A stretch of DNA of 26,928 bases, from assembly GCA_958348565.1 (NCBI GenBank), contig CATVZP010000021.1:1-26928 (forward strand), given 5' to 3'. The translations under genes and the position numbers were made by a program. The stretch comes from an uncultured Collinsella sp. Lineage in GTDB: Bacteria; Actinomycetota; Coriobacteriia; Coriobacteriales; Coriobacteriaceae. The notes under the pieces were generated by a model that searched no databases, was not told where the DNA came from, and saw only the letters and a program-made list of their open reading frames with translations. Of this stretch, positions 1 through 8,592 are shown in pieces (position 1 is the first letter of the stretch; the number at the start of each line of letters is the position of its first letter).

Positions 1-16
1 CACGGATATTTGGCGG

Positions 17-60
17 ACGGGCGTCTTTACCGAGCTTTAGGGCAACGTAAGGACGCCCGT
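17..60 (+). promoter_or_regulatory. Leader hairpin upstream of a small membrane-protein gene
   Basis: Positions 17-30 pair with 47-60 to give a 14-bp stem with one T-G wobble, enclosing a 16-nt loop. Two shorter stems follow before the next gene: GCGCT/AGCGC between about 75 and 92, and CCGCGC/GCGCGG between about 108 and 125. No T-run follows the first stem, so it is not an obvious terminator. A structured 5' leader is the simplest reading, but it matches no riboswitch class I recognise, and the left edge of the window hides what lies upstream. Confidence 0.35.
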
Positions 61-175
61 TCTATGCATGCGCTTGAGCTAACAGAGCGCTTACCGTGGC
101 AGTACGCCGCGCATATGGGCGCGGGGCACACTAGTTCATGAGAAATAAGGTCTTTCTCGTGGAGGAAGTGGTCTT

Positions 176-382
176 GTGAACGCTCGAGATATTGCCATTG
201 CCGCCGTCGCATTGGTGCTTGGCTGCCTTGGTCCTACGGCCGCGCTCGTTGCGGGCATGCAGGGGTCTTGTGGGGCTGCCTCTATCGTGGTCAGTGCGTT
301 GGTCGCGGCCGCACTGCTGGGAAGTGCGGGTGTAGTTCTTTGCCGCGATGGCGAGGACGAGGTGCCTGAGTCGCAACGCTAA
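176..382 (+). CDS. Small two-helix membrane protein of unknown function
   Basis: This 68-residue protein is not one I recognise. It starts with GTG, preceded by GGAGGAAG ten bases upstream, which fixes the start. Two hydrophobic stretches (about residues 4-27 and 34-56) with small residues between suggest a helical hairpin in the membrane. The tail is short and acidic (DGEDEVPESQR). It stands alone, behind a leader with several stable hairpins and ahead of a strong bidirectional terminator, so it appears to be a single-gene transcript. Clear ribosome site, membrane character and clean terminator make it likely real; function is unknown. Confidence 0.6.
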   Translation: MNARDIAIAAVALVLGCLGPTAALVAGMQGSCGAASIVVSALVAAALLGSAGVVLCRDGEDEVPESQR

Positions 383-418
383 CTGTTGTGAGGTTGCCGC
401 CGGTCATAGACGAAGATG

Positions 419-457
419 AAAGCCGCCGCAGGGGAAAGGTTCCCTTGCGGCGGCTTT
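419..457. terminator. Bidirectional intrinsic terminator between convergent genes
   Basis: Positions 419-436 pair with 440-457 in an 18-bp stem (one G-T wobble) with a 3-nt loop. It begins with AAA and ends with TTT, so a short U-tract forms in either direction. It lies between the small membrane-protein gene and the convergent reductase gene. Confidence 0.75.
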
Positions 458-490
458 GCTGTTAAGGCTGTTGAATGCGGCGCGTTGGCG

Positions 491-1405
491 CTACCAGCTT
501 ACCTCGATATCGCGAATGCGCTGATAGAGCCATTCGTTCTGCGGCACTTGGATATCGTGTTTGGCCGCGAGGCGGCAAATGGTGCCCGCGAACTCCTCGA
601 CTTCGGTTCTTCGTTGTGCGATGCGGTCCTGCGCCATCGAGGGCATGCCGGTGGGGTCGATTCCCTCTATGAGGTGCACCATCTGCGTCAGGTCTGCCTC
701 GGTCAGCTCAATGCCCTCGGCGTTGGCGACCGCAAGCGTTTCGCGCATGGCGGAAACAAAGCAGCGACGCTGCTCGGAGCCCGGCTCCGTGGCGCTTCCG
801 TAGGTCCCGCCGTAGGCCATGCAGGTCTGGTTGATGCCGTCGTTGAGCATGAGTTTGGCCCACATGCGGTGCGCAATGTCGCTCTCGACGGTATGGGCGA
901 TGCCGCAGCGCGTGTAGAGCTCGTCGATTGCGGTGATGGTTGCGGAATCCGTACCGGCCGCCGCGCCAAAGCGGATTTCGCCAGTGTTGGCAAAGGTGAG
1001 CGCGCTGTCGAGGAATACGGCGTCCATGCCCTGGCAGATACCCAGGACGGTGCGCTTCCAGCCAAAGCGCTCGGCAATCTTTTGTTCGCTTGTAATGCCG
1101 TTGCACAGCGAGGCGATGAGCGTATTGGGCCCCACGACGCGCTCCATAGTCTTGAGTGCTTGGTTGAGTCCAGTCGTCTTGACCGTGAGAATGACCAGAT
1201 CGGCGGGCGTTGCCTCGCTGGCGCGGACGGATTTGAGCGCACAGGGCTCGCCGTTGACGGTGAGCGCATCGCCCGCGTGACGCTCAAAACGGGCGTCATC
1301 CATAACGTATTCGACGGCATCATTGCCGAGGGCCATGGCAATCATGCTGCCGTAGAGCAGGCCGACGCCGCCCTTGCCGATAAAAGCAACCTTGTTGATC
1401 TGCAT
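491..1405 (-). CDS. Ketopantoate reductase family protein (2-dehydropantoate 2-reductase-like)
   Basis: The 304-residue protein has a nucleotide-binding N-terminus (VAFIGKGGVG, glycine-rich loop) and the ApbA/PanE architecture: VILTVKTT at the end of the Rossmann fold, SLCNGI near the middle, and a helical C-terminal domain with KLMLNDGINQ and TGMPSM. Enzymes of this family reduce ketopantoate to pantoate with NADPH in pantothenate and coenzyme A synthesis. Many homologues act on other 2-oxo acids, so the substrate is not certain. Two in-frame ATGs are 9 bases apart. GGGGAG abuts the first (1414) and lies 9 bases before the second (1405), so the second is the better start. Length is typical. 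No other pantothenate gene is nearby. Confidence 0.85.
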   Translation of the reverse strand: MQINKVAFIGKGGVGLLYGSMIAMALGNDAVEYVMDDARFERHAGDALTVNGEPCALKSVRASEATPADLVILTVKTTGLNQALKTMERVVGPNTLIASLCNGITSEQKIAERFGWKRTVLGICQGMDAVFLDSALTFANTGEIRFGAAAGTDSATITAIDELYTRCGIAHTVESDIAHRMWAKLMLNDGINQTCMAYGGTYGSATEPGSEQRRCFVSAMRETLAVANAEGIELTEADLTQMVHLIEGIDPTGMPSMAQDRIAQRRTEVEEFAGTICRLAAKHDIQVPQNEWLYQRIRDIEVSW

Positions 1406-1420
1406 GTGAATCATCTCCCC

Positions 1421-1450
1421 ATATAAAAGGCGCCCGCGTAAGGGGCGCCT
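1421..1450 (-). terminator. Intrinsic terminator, minus strand
   Basis: AGGCGCCC (1428-1435) pairs with GGGCGCCT (1443-1450) around a 7-nt loop, and on the minus strand the stem is followed by TTTTATAT. It lies upstream of the reductase gene and downstream of the cyclase remnant, so it probably once ended that gene's transcript. Confidence 0.6.
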
Positions 1451-1526
1451 GATGGATTGTATGCCGCCAGAGTGATTGGTGGGTGCGCGGGACGGCTGTT
1501 ATAAAAAAGAAACGTTTGCCTGGACG

Positions 1527-1733
1527 CTACGCTGCAGGGCAGACCGCAAAGACGCGCGCGGGGTATCCGACACCATCGCGGACCTTAGGGAAGGTGCAGA
1601 AGATGACGGCGCCCGTGGCGGGGAGTTCGTCCAGATGGTCCATGACCTCGATCTGGTAACGGTCGACCGAGAGGATGTATTGTTCGCCAGGGTAGGGGTA
1701 GGCGTCCTCACGCGTGGTTACGCTCGCCTCCTC
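1527..1733 (-). pseudogene. Remnant of a cyclase-family (kynurenine-formamidase-like) gene, C-terminal part
   Basis: The minus strand is open for 68 codons ending at TAG 1527-1529. It encodes peptides such as LDELPATGAVIFCTFPK and GVGYPARVFAV, which resemble the C-terminal strand region of cyclase-family metal-dependent hydrolases (LDxLPATGA... and GxPxRxFA). The zinc-binding N-terminal half is absent. No ATG, GTG or TTG start opens the frame: GAGGAGG is present at 1727-1733, but the codon at the expected spacing is GTA. A minus-strand terminator follows at 1421-1450. I read this as a decayed gene. The rest of the gene-free stretch 1451-1883 shows nothing else I can support. Family assignment is from memory of the pattern and moderately sure. 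Confidence 0.45.
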
Positions 1734-1883
1734 TCATCGGGCTTTTTGCTGATGTTAAAGCGCTTCCGTGACGGCTCGATTTCTGCTGGGTTACGATACG
1801 TTCTCGATTGCGATTCTAATGTGTTTCGATGGCGTGGCCGTTGTGTTTCGCCTCATTAGGGCTTCGAGGGGAGAGGAAAGGCA

Positions 1884-3071
1884 GTGCAATATCGCGTTGA
1901 CCCCAAAAGCGGCAACCGTATCTCGGCGCTGGGGCTGGGTTGCATGAGGTTTCCCGGTGCACCGGGACACCCCGATGCGAAGACGGCCGATGCCATCATT
2001 TCCCGTGCGGTGGAGCAAGGAATAACCTATCTGGACACGGCCTATCTCTACCCCGGTAACGAAGCTTGTGTGGGAGCTTCGCTTGAGCGCCTGGGTCTGC
2101 GCGACCGGATTTTGCTTGCGACCAAGTTGCCGCACGCTTCGTGCAAATGTGCGGAGGATTTCGATCGCTTTTTTGATGAGCAGCTGCACCGTTTGCGGAC
2201 TGACCATATCGACTACTACCTCATGCACAACATCACCTCGCCCGCGCAGTGGGAGCGCGTGGTAGCGTTGGGTATCGAGGACTGGATTGCGCACCAAAAG
2301 GCTGCGGGGCGTATTCGCCAGATAGGTTTTTCGTACCACGGCAGTGCGGCGGACTTCCTCACGATGCTTGACGCGTATGACTGGGATTTTTGCCAGATTC
2401 AGTACAACTACGCTGGAGAGCGCTACCAAGCGGGAACGGCGGGACTCATGGCAGCCGCCGAGCGCGGGCTCGCGGTGTTTGTGATGGAACCGCTTTTGGG
2501 TGGACGCCTGGCGGGCAAACTGCCTCCGCGGGCCCGCGCCGTGCTCGATGACGTACGCGATCCGTACCTGAAGACGCCGGCTGCTTGGGGCCTTTCGTGG
2601 GTGTGGAACCATCCTCAAGTTACGATGCTGCTTTCGGGCATGACCGATACCGCGCAGGTGGACGAGAACGCGGCATTGGCGGATTGCGCGCTGCCGGATT
2701 CGATGACGACAGAGCAGCTCGATACCATCGCGCGTGTGCTGGGAGAGTTTGAAAAATCGAATCGCGTGCCCTGCACGGGATGCGGCTACTGCATGCCGTG
2801 CCCCAAGGGCATCAATATTCCCGGTTGCTTTGGCGCCTACAACGCGAGCTACGCACATAGTTGGTTTACGGGGCTGTCTCAATACTTTACGGCGAGCGCG
2901 GTGCGGACGAACGAGCCCAAGCTGGTGAGCAATTGCGTCAAGTGTGGCAAATGCGCACGTCACTGTCCGCAGCACATCGATATTCCCGAGCGTCTCGACG
3001 ATGTGCGCCGACGTTTCCAGCCTGGCCTCGTAACGGCCGCGCTTAAAGCCTTTTGCAAAACGCGCTCCTGA
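1884..3071 (+). CDS. Aldo/keto reductase with C-terminal 4Fe-4S ferredoxin-like domain
   Basis: The 395-residue protein starts at GTG after GAGAGGAAAG. The N-terminal two thirds is an aldo/keto reductase barrel: GLGCMRFPG, LDTAYLYPGNE (with the catalytic Asp and Tyr), the conserved Lys in LLATKLP, and YYLMHN (His). The C-terminal part holds two cysteine clusters: CTGCGYCMPC at about residues 297-306 and CVKCGKCARHCP at about 350-361, consistent with two iron-sulfur clusters. Such fused oxidoreductases are common in anaerobes and probably couple substrate reduction to ferredoxin-type electron carriers; the substrate is unknown. The stop codon is almost directly followed by a long palindromic repeat that leads into the next gene. 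Confidence 0.9.
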   Translation: MQYRVDPKSGNRISALGLGCMRFPGAPGHPDAKTADAIISRAVEQGITYLDTAYLYPGNEACVGASLERLGLRDRILLATKLPHASCKCAEDFDRFFDEQLHRLRTDHIDYYLMHNITSPAQWERVVALGIEDWIAHQKAAGRIRQIGFSYHGSAADFLTMLDAYDWDFCQIQYNYAGERYQAGTAGLMAAAERGLAVFVMEPLLGGRLAGKLPPRARAVLDDVRDPYLKTPAAWGLSWVWNHPQVTMLLSGMTDTAQVDENAALADCALPDSMTTEQLDTIARVLGEFEKSNRVPCTGCGYCMPCPKGINIPGCFGAYNASYAHSWFTGLSQYFTASAVRTNEPKLVSNCVKCGKCARHCPQHIDIPERLDDVRRRFQPGLVTAALKAFCKTRS

Positions 3072-3073
3072 TG

Positions 3074-3158
3074 CCCCTTTTATAACTTGCGGTGGAATAG
3101 TTCCTGTTTGCGGCAGAATAGGGGCCAAACAGGAACTATTCCACCGCAACTGAAGGGG
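3074..3158 (+). repeat. Palindromic leader element, copy A
   Basis: A perfect 24-bp stem is formed by 3087-3110 (beginning TTGCGGTGGAATAG) and 3126-3149, with a 15-nt loop. Outside it, CCCCTT (3074-3079) can pair with AAGGGG (3153-3158), which overlaps the ribosome-binding site of the next gene. A second copy lies at 4261-4347. The 7-nt segment inside the stem differs between copies (GTTCCTG versus CGGTCTG), but the opposite arm changes to match. That points to selection or mechanism preserving the palindrome rather than the sequence. Confidence 0.75.
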
Positions 3159-3164
3159 GCTGTC

Positions 3165-4184
3165 GTGGGCCATCGGGATTCATGTGATGATTTGCGTGAG
3201 GTTCGTTGGGGCGTTTTGGGCGCTGGGCACATTTCGCGTCGATTTGCATCGTCGCTCAAGGAGGTGGACGGGGCACGGCTTGTGGCTGCCGCCGGTCGCA
3301 CTCCTTCGCATGTTGAGGAGTTTTGCAGGGCGTTTTCGATTGATGCCGCGCACAGTTATGCCACGGCTGACGATAGCGGCGATGCGGCTTATGATGCGCT
3401 GATTGCCGACCCCGATGTCGACGCAATCTACTTGGCTCTTCCACATGGCATGCATGCGCATTGGGTCTGTCGGGCACTGCGCGCGGGAAAGGCCGTGTTG
3501 TGCGAAAAGCCGGCCGTTTTGAATGAAGAAGAGGCCCATGCGATCGCCTCCGCTTCCCGTGAGTGCGATGTGCCGTTTATGGAGGCGATGAAAAATCGGT
3601 TTTGTCCGATGCGTACTCGCGTGAAGGGTTTGCTTGCGTCGGGCGAGCTCGGCCGTATCGTCTCGATCGAAAGCGTGCAAAAACTCGATTATGGTGAGTC
3701 CCCTTCGAGTTATCTGCTCGATCCGTTGCAGGGTGGCTGTCTATATGACATGGGCTGCTATGCGGTCGGGTGGTTTGAGGATTTGCTTGCGGGTGCGTGC
3801 GATGTTTCGTCTCGTGAAGTTCGCTGGCGTGACGTATCGGGCGGCCGCGTGGATTGGGCCGATGAGATCCATATGAATGTCGGCGGTATACCCATTCATA
3901 TGGTGGTCGACGGCAAAGCAGCATATGAAAGCCGCTTAACGATTGCCTGCGAGCGGGGCTCGTTGGAAATCGAGCGCCTCCATCGCCCCGAGCTCGCCCA
4001 TGTGAAGTACTCCGACGGTCGAGTACTCGAAATAAATGCCCCGTTTGAGGTCGATGATTTCTACGGCGAAATCCAGCATGCGACCCAGCTCATCCTGGCA
4101 GGGAAACTCGAGAGTTCCGTCATGTCCCTTGCTGCCACGCGGCGCTGCGCGCGCATTATCGATGCAATCCGTCTGGCCCTCTAG
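3165..4184 (+). CDS. Gfo/Idh/MocA family oxidoreductase
   Basis: The 339-residue protein has a Rossmann domain (VRWGVLGAGHISRRFA), the family's catalytic-lysine motif (LCEKPAVLNEEEA) and a C-terminal alpha/beta domain with GGCLYDMGCY. Members are NAD(P)-dependent sugar or polyol dehydrogenases; the substrate cannot be read from sequence. I chose GTG 3165 because GGGGG lies 5 bases upstream. An upstream in-frame ATG (3087) would translate the palindromic repeat and lacks a ribosome site. The gene sits between two direct copies of that repeat. It is probably an independent unit or weakly cotranscribed with the aldo/keto reductase. Confidence 0.85.
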   Translation: MGHRDSCDDLREVRWGVLGAGHISRRFASSLKEVDGARLVAAAGRTPSHVEEFCRAFSIDAAHSYATADDSGDAAYDALIADPDVDAIYLALPHGMHAHWVCRALRAGKAVLCEKPAVLNEEEAHAIASASRECDVPFMEAMKNRFCPMRTRVKGLLASGELGRIVSIESVQKLDYGESPSSYLLDPLQGGCLYDMGCYAVGWFEDLLAGACDVSSREVRWRDVSGGRVDWADEIHMNVGGIPIHMVVDGKAAYESRLTIACERGSLEIERLHRPELAHVKYSDGRVLEINAPFEVDDFYGEIQHATQLILAGKLESSVMSLAATRRCARIIDAIRLAL

Positions 4185-4260
4185 GACTTGGCGCTGACGC
4201 ATAGGGGATTATGACGCCGGCGCCCGTAGCCGTAGTGCTTGGCGGCCCGCATCTCTGATG

Positions 4261-4347
4261 CCCCTTTTATAACTTGCGGTGGAATACGGTCTGTTTGCGC
4301 CAAAATAAGGCACCAATAGACCGTATTTCACCGCAACTGATGAGGGG
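4261..4347 (+). repeat. Palindromic leader element, copy B
   Basis: Positions 4274-4295 pair with 4315-4336 (22 bp, two G-T wobbles) around a 19-nt loop. CCCCT (4261-4265) can pair with AGGGG from 4343, again overlapping the next gene's ribosome site. It shares CCCCTTTTATAACTTGCGG and TGGAATA with copy A and has the same orientation. The upstream part of this gap (4185-4260) holds no clear feature. Confidence 0.75.
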
Positions 4348-4356
4348 GAGCTGGAG

Positions 4357-5223
4357 ATGCTGACGATTGGGTGTCATCTTTCGACGACGAAGGGCTATCG
4401 GGCGATGGGGGAGACGGCGCTATCCATTGGCGCCAATACCTTTGCATTCTTTACGCGTAACCCGCGCGGCGGCAAGGCGAAAGATCTTGACATGGATGAC
4501 GTGGCGGCCCTGCGCGAGCTTATGGAGCAAAACGACTTTGGCCCGCTCGTGGCTCATGCCCCGTATACCTACAACCCTTGCTCGGCCAAAGAGCGGGCGC
4601 GCGAGTTTGCCCTGGAGGCCATGGCAGAGGACCTGCGGCGCATGGAGGCGCTGCCCGGCAACTACTACAACTTCCATCCCGGTGCGCATGTGGGGCAGGG
4701 GACTGATGCTGGCATTCAGATGATTGTCGACACCTTGTGTCAGGTGATGTTTGAGGGGCAGCAGACGACGGTGCTGCTCGAGACCATGGCCGGCAAGGGT
4801 ACCGAGGTGGGCCGTAGCTTTGAAGAGCTGGCGCGCATTATCGAGGGTGCTGCTGCCAGGCGTCCAGAGCTATCAGACAAGCTGGGCGTGTGTCTGGACA
4901 CCTGCCATGTGAGCGATGCCGGCTACGACATCATCCATGATCTGGACGGCGTACTCGACGAGTTCGACCGCGTGGTGGGTATCGACCGCTTGCATGCCGT
5001 ACACATCAATGATTCCAAGAACCCCTGCGGCGCCCATAAGGACCGCCACGAGTGCATCGGTGAGGGCTACCTTGGCAGCGAGGAGTTTGGCGGCGGTATG
5101 CAGGTTATGCAGAATATTGTATCGAATAGCCGCTTGCGCGCATTGTCATTCATTTTGGAGACACCGAACGAACTTGCAGGTTATGCGGCTGAAATCAAAC
5201 TGTTAAGGTCGTTGCAGCAGTAA
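4357..5223 (+). CDS. nfo: Deoxyribonuclease IV (AP endonuclease, endonuclease IV family)
   Basis: The 288-residue protein has the full endonuclease IV pattern: IGCHLSTTKGY near the start, LVAHAPY, NFHPGAHVGQG, LLETMAGKGTEVG, LGVCLDTCHVSDAGYD, VHINDSKNPCGAHKDRHECI and FILETPNE. These carry the His, Glu and Asp residues that bind the three zinc ions. The enzyme cuts DNA at abasic sites in base-excision repair in the cytoplasm. ATG 4357 is preceded by GAGGGGGAG, so the start is secure. It follows copy B of the palindromic leader, whose outer stem could mask the ribosome site. Length is normal for the family. Confidence 0.95.
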   Translation: MLTIGCHLSTTKGYRAMGETALSIGANTFAFFTRNPRGGKAKDLDMDDVAALRELMEQNDFGPLVAHAPYTYNPCSAKERAREFALEAMAEDLRRMEALPGNYYNFHPGAHVGQGTDAGIQMIVDTLCQVMFEGQQTTVLLETMAGKGTEVGRSFEELARIIEGAAARRPELSDKLGVCLDTCHVSDAGYDIIHDLDGVLDEFDRVVGIDRLHAVHINDSKNPCGAHKDRHECIGEGYLGSEEFGGGMQVMQNIVSNSRLRALSFILETPNELAGYAAEIKLLRSLQQ

Positions 5224-5284
5224 TGACTGTCACAAAGTGGAGTGTTCCATTCACGTTATGGGTTTGTTTCAATCAGTTTTCTAA

Positions 5285-5313
5285 TTGCAGATTCTCCCAA
5301 GCGGGTGCATAAT
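5285..5313 (+). promoter_or_regulatory. Sigma-70-type promoter of the amino acid ABC operon
   Basis: TTGCAG (5285-5290) and CATAAT (5308-5313) are separated by 17 bases. They lie about 60 bases before the lipoprotein start. Spacing and -10 are close to consensus. Confidence 0.7.
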
Positions 5314-5370
5314 AGCCATCAGTTTTTGCAGACCTCTGAATCAAACGGGGTCACCGGAAGGAGACTGATT

Positions 5371-6231
5371 ATGAAGCTCAAGAAGCTTGGCGCATTTGCC
5401 GCCACGGGCGCCATGGCGCTCGCCCTCGCACTGACGGGCTGTGGCTCGTCCAACGCCACCTCTGGTTCTGATGCCGGTTCCAGCAGCTCTGACGACGCTA
5501 AGGTCGAGAAGGTCGACGGCTCCAAGGAGTACGCGCTCGTCAAGGACGGTACGCTGACCGTCGGCACCTCTGCCGAGTACGCTCCGTTTGAGTACAAGGA
5601 TGACAACGGCGATTATCAGGGCTTTGACCTTGAGCTTATCAAGGCTATCGGCGACAAGCTGGGCCTGGATGTCGAGTACGTCAACAATGACTTTGACACG
5701 CTCGTCCCCGGCGTCGCTTCGGGCGCCAAGTACGACGTTTCCATCGCGGCTATCACCGACACGCCCGAGCGTGAGAAGGAAGTCACTTTCTCCGACTCTT
5801 ACTACATGGACGATCAGGCTATCGTGACCAAGGTCGATAACACCGACATCACGGCCGATAACTACAGCGAGAAGCTCAACAACGCCGACGCTACCATCAT
5901 CGTCCAGTCCGGTTCGACCGCCGAGGCCTTTGCCCAGGAGAACTTCCCCAAGGCCAAGATCGTCCCCTACAAGGACGCCACCGAGTGCTTCAGCGCCCTG
6001 CAGTCCGATAAGGGTGACGCCGTAGTCACCAACCGCTCCGTTGCCAGCCAGCTGACCGCCGAGCAGTTCAACACCTGCCAGACCATCAAGCAGGTCAGCA
6101 CCGGCGAGGAGTACGCCATCGCCATCAACCAGGGCAACACCAAGCTCAAGGACGACATCAACCAGGCCATCAAGGACCTGACCGACGACGGTACCGTCGA
6201 CGCCCTCATGGCTAAGTACAACATCAAGTAA
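5371..6231 (+). CDS. Amino acid ABC transporter substrate-binding lipoprotein
   Basis: The 286-residue protein begins with a lipoprotein signal (MKLKKLGAFAATGAMALALA) ending in the lipobox LTGC, so the mature protein is lipid-anchored to the outer face of the membrane. A Ser/Asp-rich linker precedes a family 3 solute-binding domain: LTVGTSAEYAPFEYKD, GFDLELIKAIGDKLG, FDTLVPGVASGAKYDVSIAAIT, and the closing EEYAIAINQGN. The family binds polar amino acids such as glutamine, arginine or cystine; the ligand is not determinable here. GGAAGGAGA precedes ATG 5371; an in-frame upstream opening at 5242 has no ribosome site and spans the promoter. It is the first gene of a three-gene importer operon. 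Confidence 0.93.
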   Translation: MKLKKLGAFAATGAMALALALTGCGSSNATSGSDAGSSSSDDAKVEKVDGSKEYALVKDGTLTVGTSAEYAPFEYKDDNGDYQGFDLELIKAIGDKLGLDVEYVNNDFDTLVPGVASGAKYDVSIAAITDTPEREKEVTFSDSYYMDDQAIVTKVDNTDITADNYSEKLNNADATIIVQSGSTAEAFAQENFPKAKIVPYKDATECFSALQSDKGDAVVTNRSVASQLTAEQFNTCQTIKQVSTGEEYAIAINQGNTKLKDDINQAIKDLTDDGTVDALMAKYNIK

Positions 6232-6253
6232 AATAGTCACTTGATTGCGCGCG

Positions 6254-6280
6254 GGCCCTTTCCGTTTTGCGGAGAGGGCC
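6254..6280 (+). terminator. Hairpin after the lipoprotein gene, probable partial terminator
   Basis: GGCCCTTTCCG (6254-6264) pairs with CGGAGAGGGCC (6270-6280), 11 bp with one wobble. The following tract (TTTGCGCTTCTCTT) is only moderately T-rich. Such hairpins between binding-protein and permease genes usually raise the yield of binding protein over the membrane parts. Confidence 0.55.
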
Positions 6281-6348
6281 TTTGCGCTTCTCTTGACGGA
6301 GAGCGTTTCCGTCTTGTTTTGCCGGCAACTTCTACGATAGGAGCCACC

Positions 6349-7710
6349 TTGTCTCGACTGAACAAAGGGGCCGCGGAGCAGCGTTTTTCACTGCCCGCCT
6401 TGCTCCAAAAGCTAGTCTGCGTCATGGCCGTGGCGCTCGCGCTGGTGTGCGCGGGGGCATATGCGCCCACGACTGCCCAGGCGCTTGAGACCGCAAAGAT
6501 TACCGCCCGGCCCAATACCGGTTCGGGCAGCGCTGTGGTCGGCGGCACCGAGACGCGCATTACCTGGGAGGTTCAGGCCGATGCCGACGAGGAGCTGAGC
6601 GGTCTTTCGCTGACGTTTGTCGACGGCACGACGTTTGGTACCGATGACACGCGATTGACGATGCTCTCGGGCGAGGACCTCATGGATCGTACGCCCATGA
6701 AGCCCACATGCAAGGCTGACGGCCAGACGCTCAAGATCGACTTTGGCGAGACGGCGCCTGCCGGCGGCTTTTTCCGTGTCGAGGTTTACGGCGTGACGTT
6801 TCCCGTCGAGGGCGGCGATGAGGCCTTTAGCGGCACCTATACGCTCGCCGACGGTTCGACCAAGAAGATTTCCAAGATTCCTTCCGTCGAAATCAAGGGC
6901 GTGACGGCATTCGATAACTTCCTGGCCGATCTTAAGGAGCAGCCGTGGGTCGAGGCCTGGAACTCCAATATGTTCCTGCGCCTGTTCTTAAACCCGGTCA
7001 TTTTGGTCCAAAGCCTGCCGATCGTCTTTAAGGGCTTCCTTATGTCGCTCTCGATCGTGCTCGTGGCATTTCCGTTGGCCATTCCCTTTGGCTTTGCGCT
7101 GTCGCTCATGCGCATTTCCAAGTCGCGTATCCTTCGTTGTCTTGCCGGCATCTATGTGAATATCATCCGCGGTACGCCGGCGTTCCTGCAGATCTACATC
7201 GCGTTCTTTGGCCTGCCGCTGGCCGGCGTCAAGGTTGACGACTATGTGCTGGGCGTTATCGTCATGGCCATGAACTCGTCTGCGTACCTGTGCGAGATTT
7301 TCCGTGCCGGTATTCAGTCGATCCCCAAGGGCCAAAACGAGGCCGCTCGCTCGCTGGGCATGAATGCCTTCCAGACACTGCTCTACGTTATGATTCCGCA
7401 GACGTTCCGCAATGTCCTGCCTACGCTGACCAGTGAGTTCATCCTGCTTTACAAGGATACGTCGCTGCTCGCGGCCGTGGGCGTGGTCGAGATCGTCATG
7501 AACGCCCGCACCATCGTGGCCACGACGGGCTCCATCACGCCGTATGTGGTTGCCGCCCTGTTCTACCTGGTCATCACCCTGCCGCTTGCGCGCTTGGTGA
7601 GCGGTCTTGAGGCGAGGCTGCTGGGTACGGCCGAAACCAAAAAGAAGCGTCCCACCAAGAGCGCCGGACAGGTCGTCGCGACGCCCGCCGATCACATCGC
7701 CGGTCTGTAA
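6349..7710 (+). CDS. Amino acid ABC transporter permease with exported N-terminal domain
   Basis: The 453-residue protein starts at TTG 6349 behind AGGAG. Residues about 16-45 form a signal-peptide-like segment ending in TTAQA-LE. Residues about 46-186 are hydrophilic and rich in beta-forming and acidic residues, with no membrane helix. From about 190 onward it is a HisM/GlnP-type permease with several helices and the EAA loop (NEAARSLGMNAFQTLLYVMIPQTFRNVLP region, about 330-358) that docks the ATPase. Ordinary permeases of this class are about 220-270 residues, so the extra domain roughly doubles the protein. The domain is not a recognisable solute-binding fold and its role is unknown. It lies between the lipoprotein and ATPase genes of one operon. 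Confidence 0.9.
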   Translation: MSRLNKGAAEQRFSLPALLQKLVCVMAVALALVCAGAYAPTTAQALETAKITARPNTGSGSAVVGGTETRITWEVQADADEELSGLSLTFVDGTTFGTDDTRLTMLSGEDLMDRTPMKPTCKADGQTLKIDFGETAPAGGFFRVEVYGVTFPVEGGDEAFSGTYTLADGSTKKISKIPSVEIKGVTAFDNFLADLKEQPWVEAWNSNMFLRLFLNPVILVQSLPIVFKGFLMSLSIVLVAFPLAIPFGFALSLMRISKSRILRCLAGIYVNIIRGTPAFLQIYIAFFGLPLAGVKVDDYVLGVIVMAMNSSAYLCEIFRAGIQSIPKGQNEAARSLGMNAFQTLLYVMIPQTFRNVLPTLTSEFILLYKDTSLLAAVGVVEIVMNARTIVATTGSITPYVVAALFYLVITLPLARLVSGLEARLLGTAETKKKRPTKSAGQVVATPADHIAGL

Positions 7711-7722
7711 GGACGTCCTATC

Positions 7723-8475
<753 letters not shown>

Positions 8476-8500
8476 CCGCTTTATATGACTGACATAGCAG

Positions 8501-8536
8501 AAAACGGGAGCCGGATGTGATCCGGCTCCCGTTTTT
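8501..8536. terminator. Strong bidirectional intrinsic terminator
   Basis: A perfect 16-bp stem (8501-8516 with 8520-8535) has a 3-nt loop, begins with AAAA and ends in TTTTT. It separates the ABC operon from the convergent flavodoxin gene and can serve both. Confidence 0.9.
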
Positions 8537-8592
8537 GTTAGGACGCGAATGTGTTTTGGTGCAGAGCGCGTTGCGGGCGGAGCTCATTGCCG

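Noticed and set aside
416..1426. 336-codon plus-strand frame opposite the ketopantoate-reductase-type gene
   Set aside because: It begins inside the terminator stem and the opposing frame has clear family motifs, so this is an antisense shadow.
3087..3164. N-terminal extension of the Gfo/Idh/MocA protein
   Set aside because: It would translate the palindromic repeat; GTG 3165 has a proper ribosome site and fits the family N-terminus.
5341..6240. 299-codon minus-strand frame opposite the binding lipoprotein
   Set aside because: Valine/leucine-rich shadow of a codon-biased gene, without start signals.
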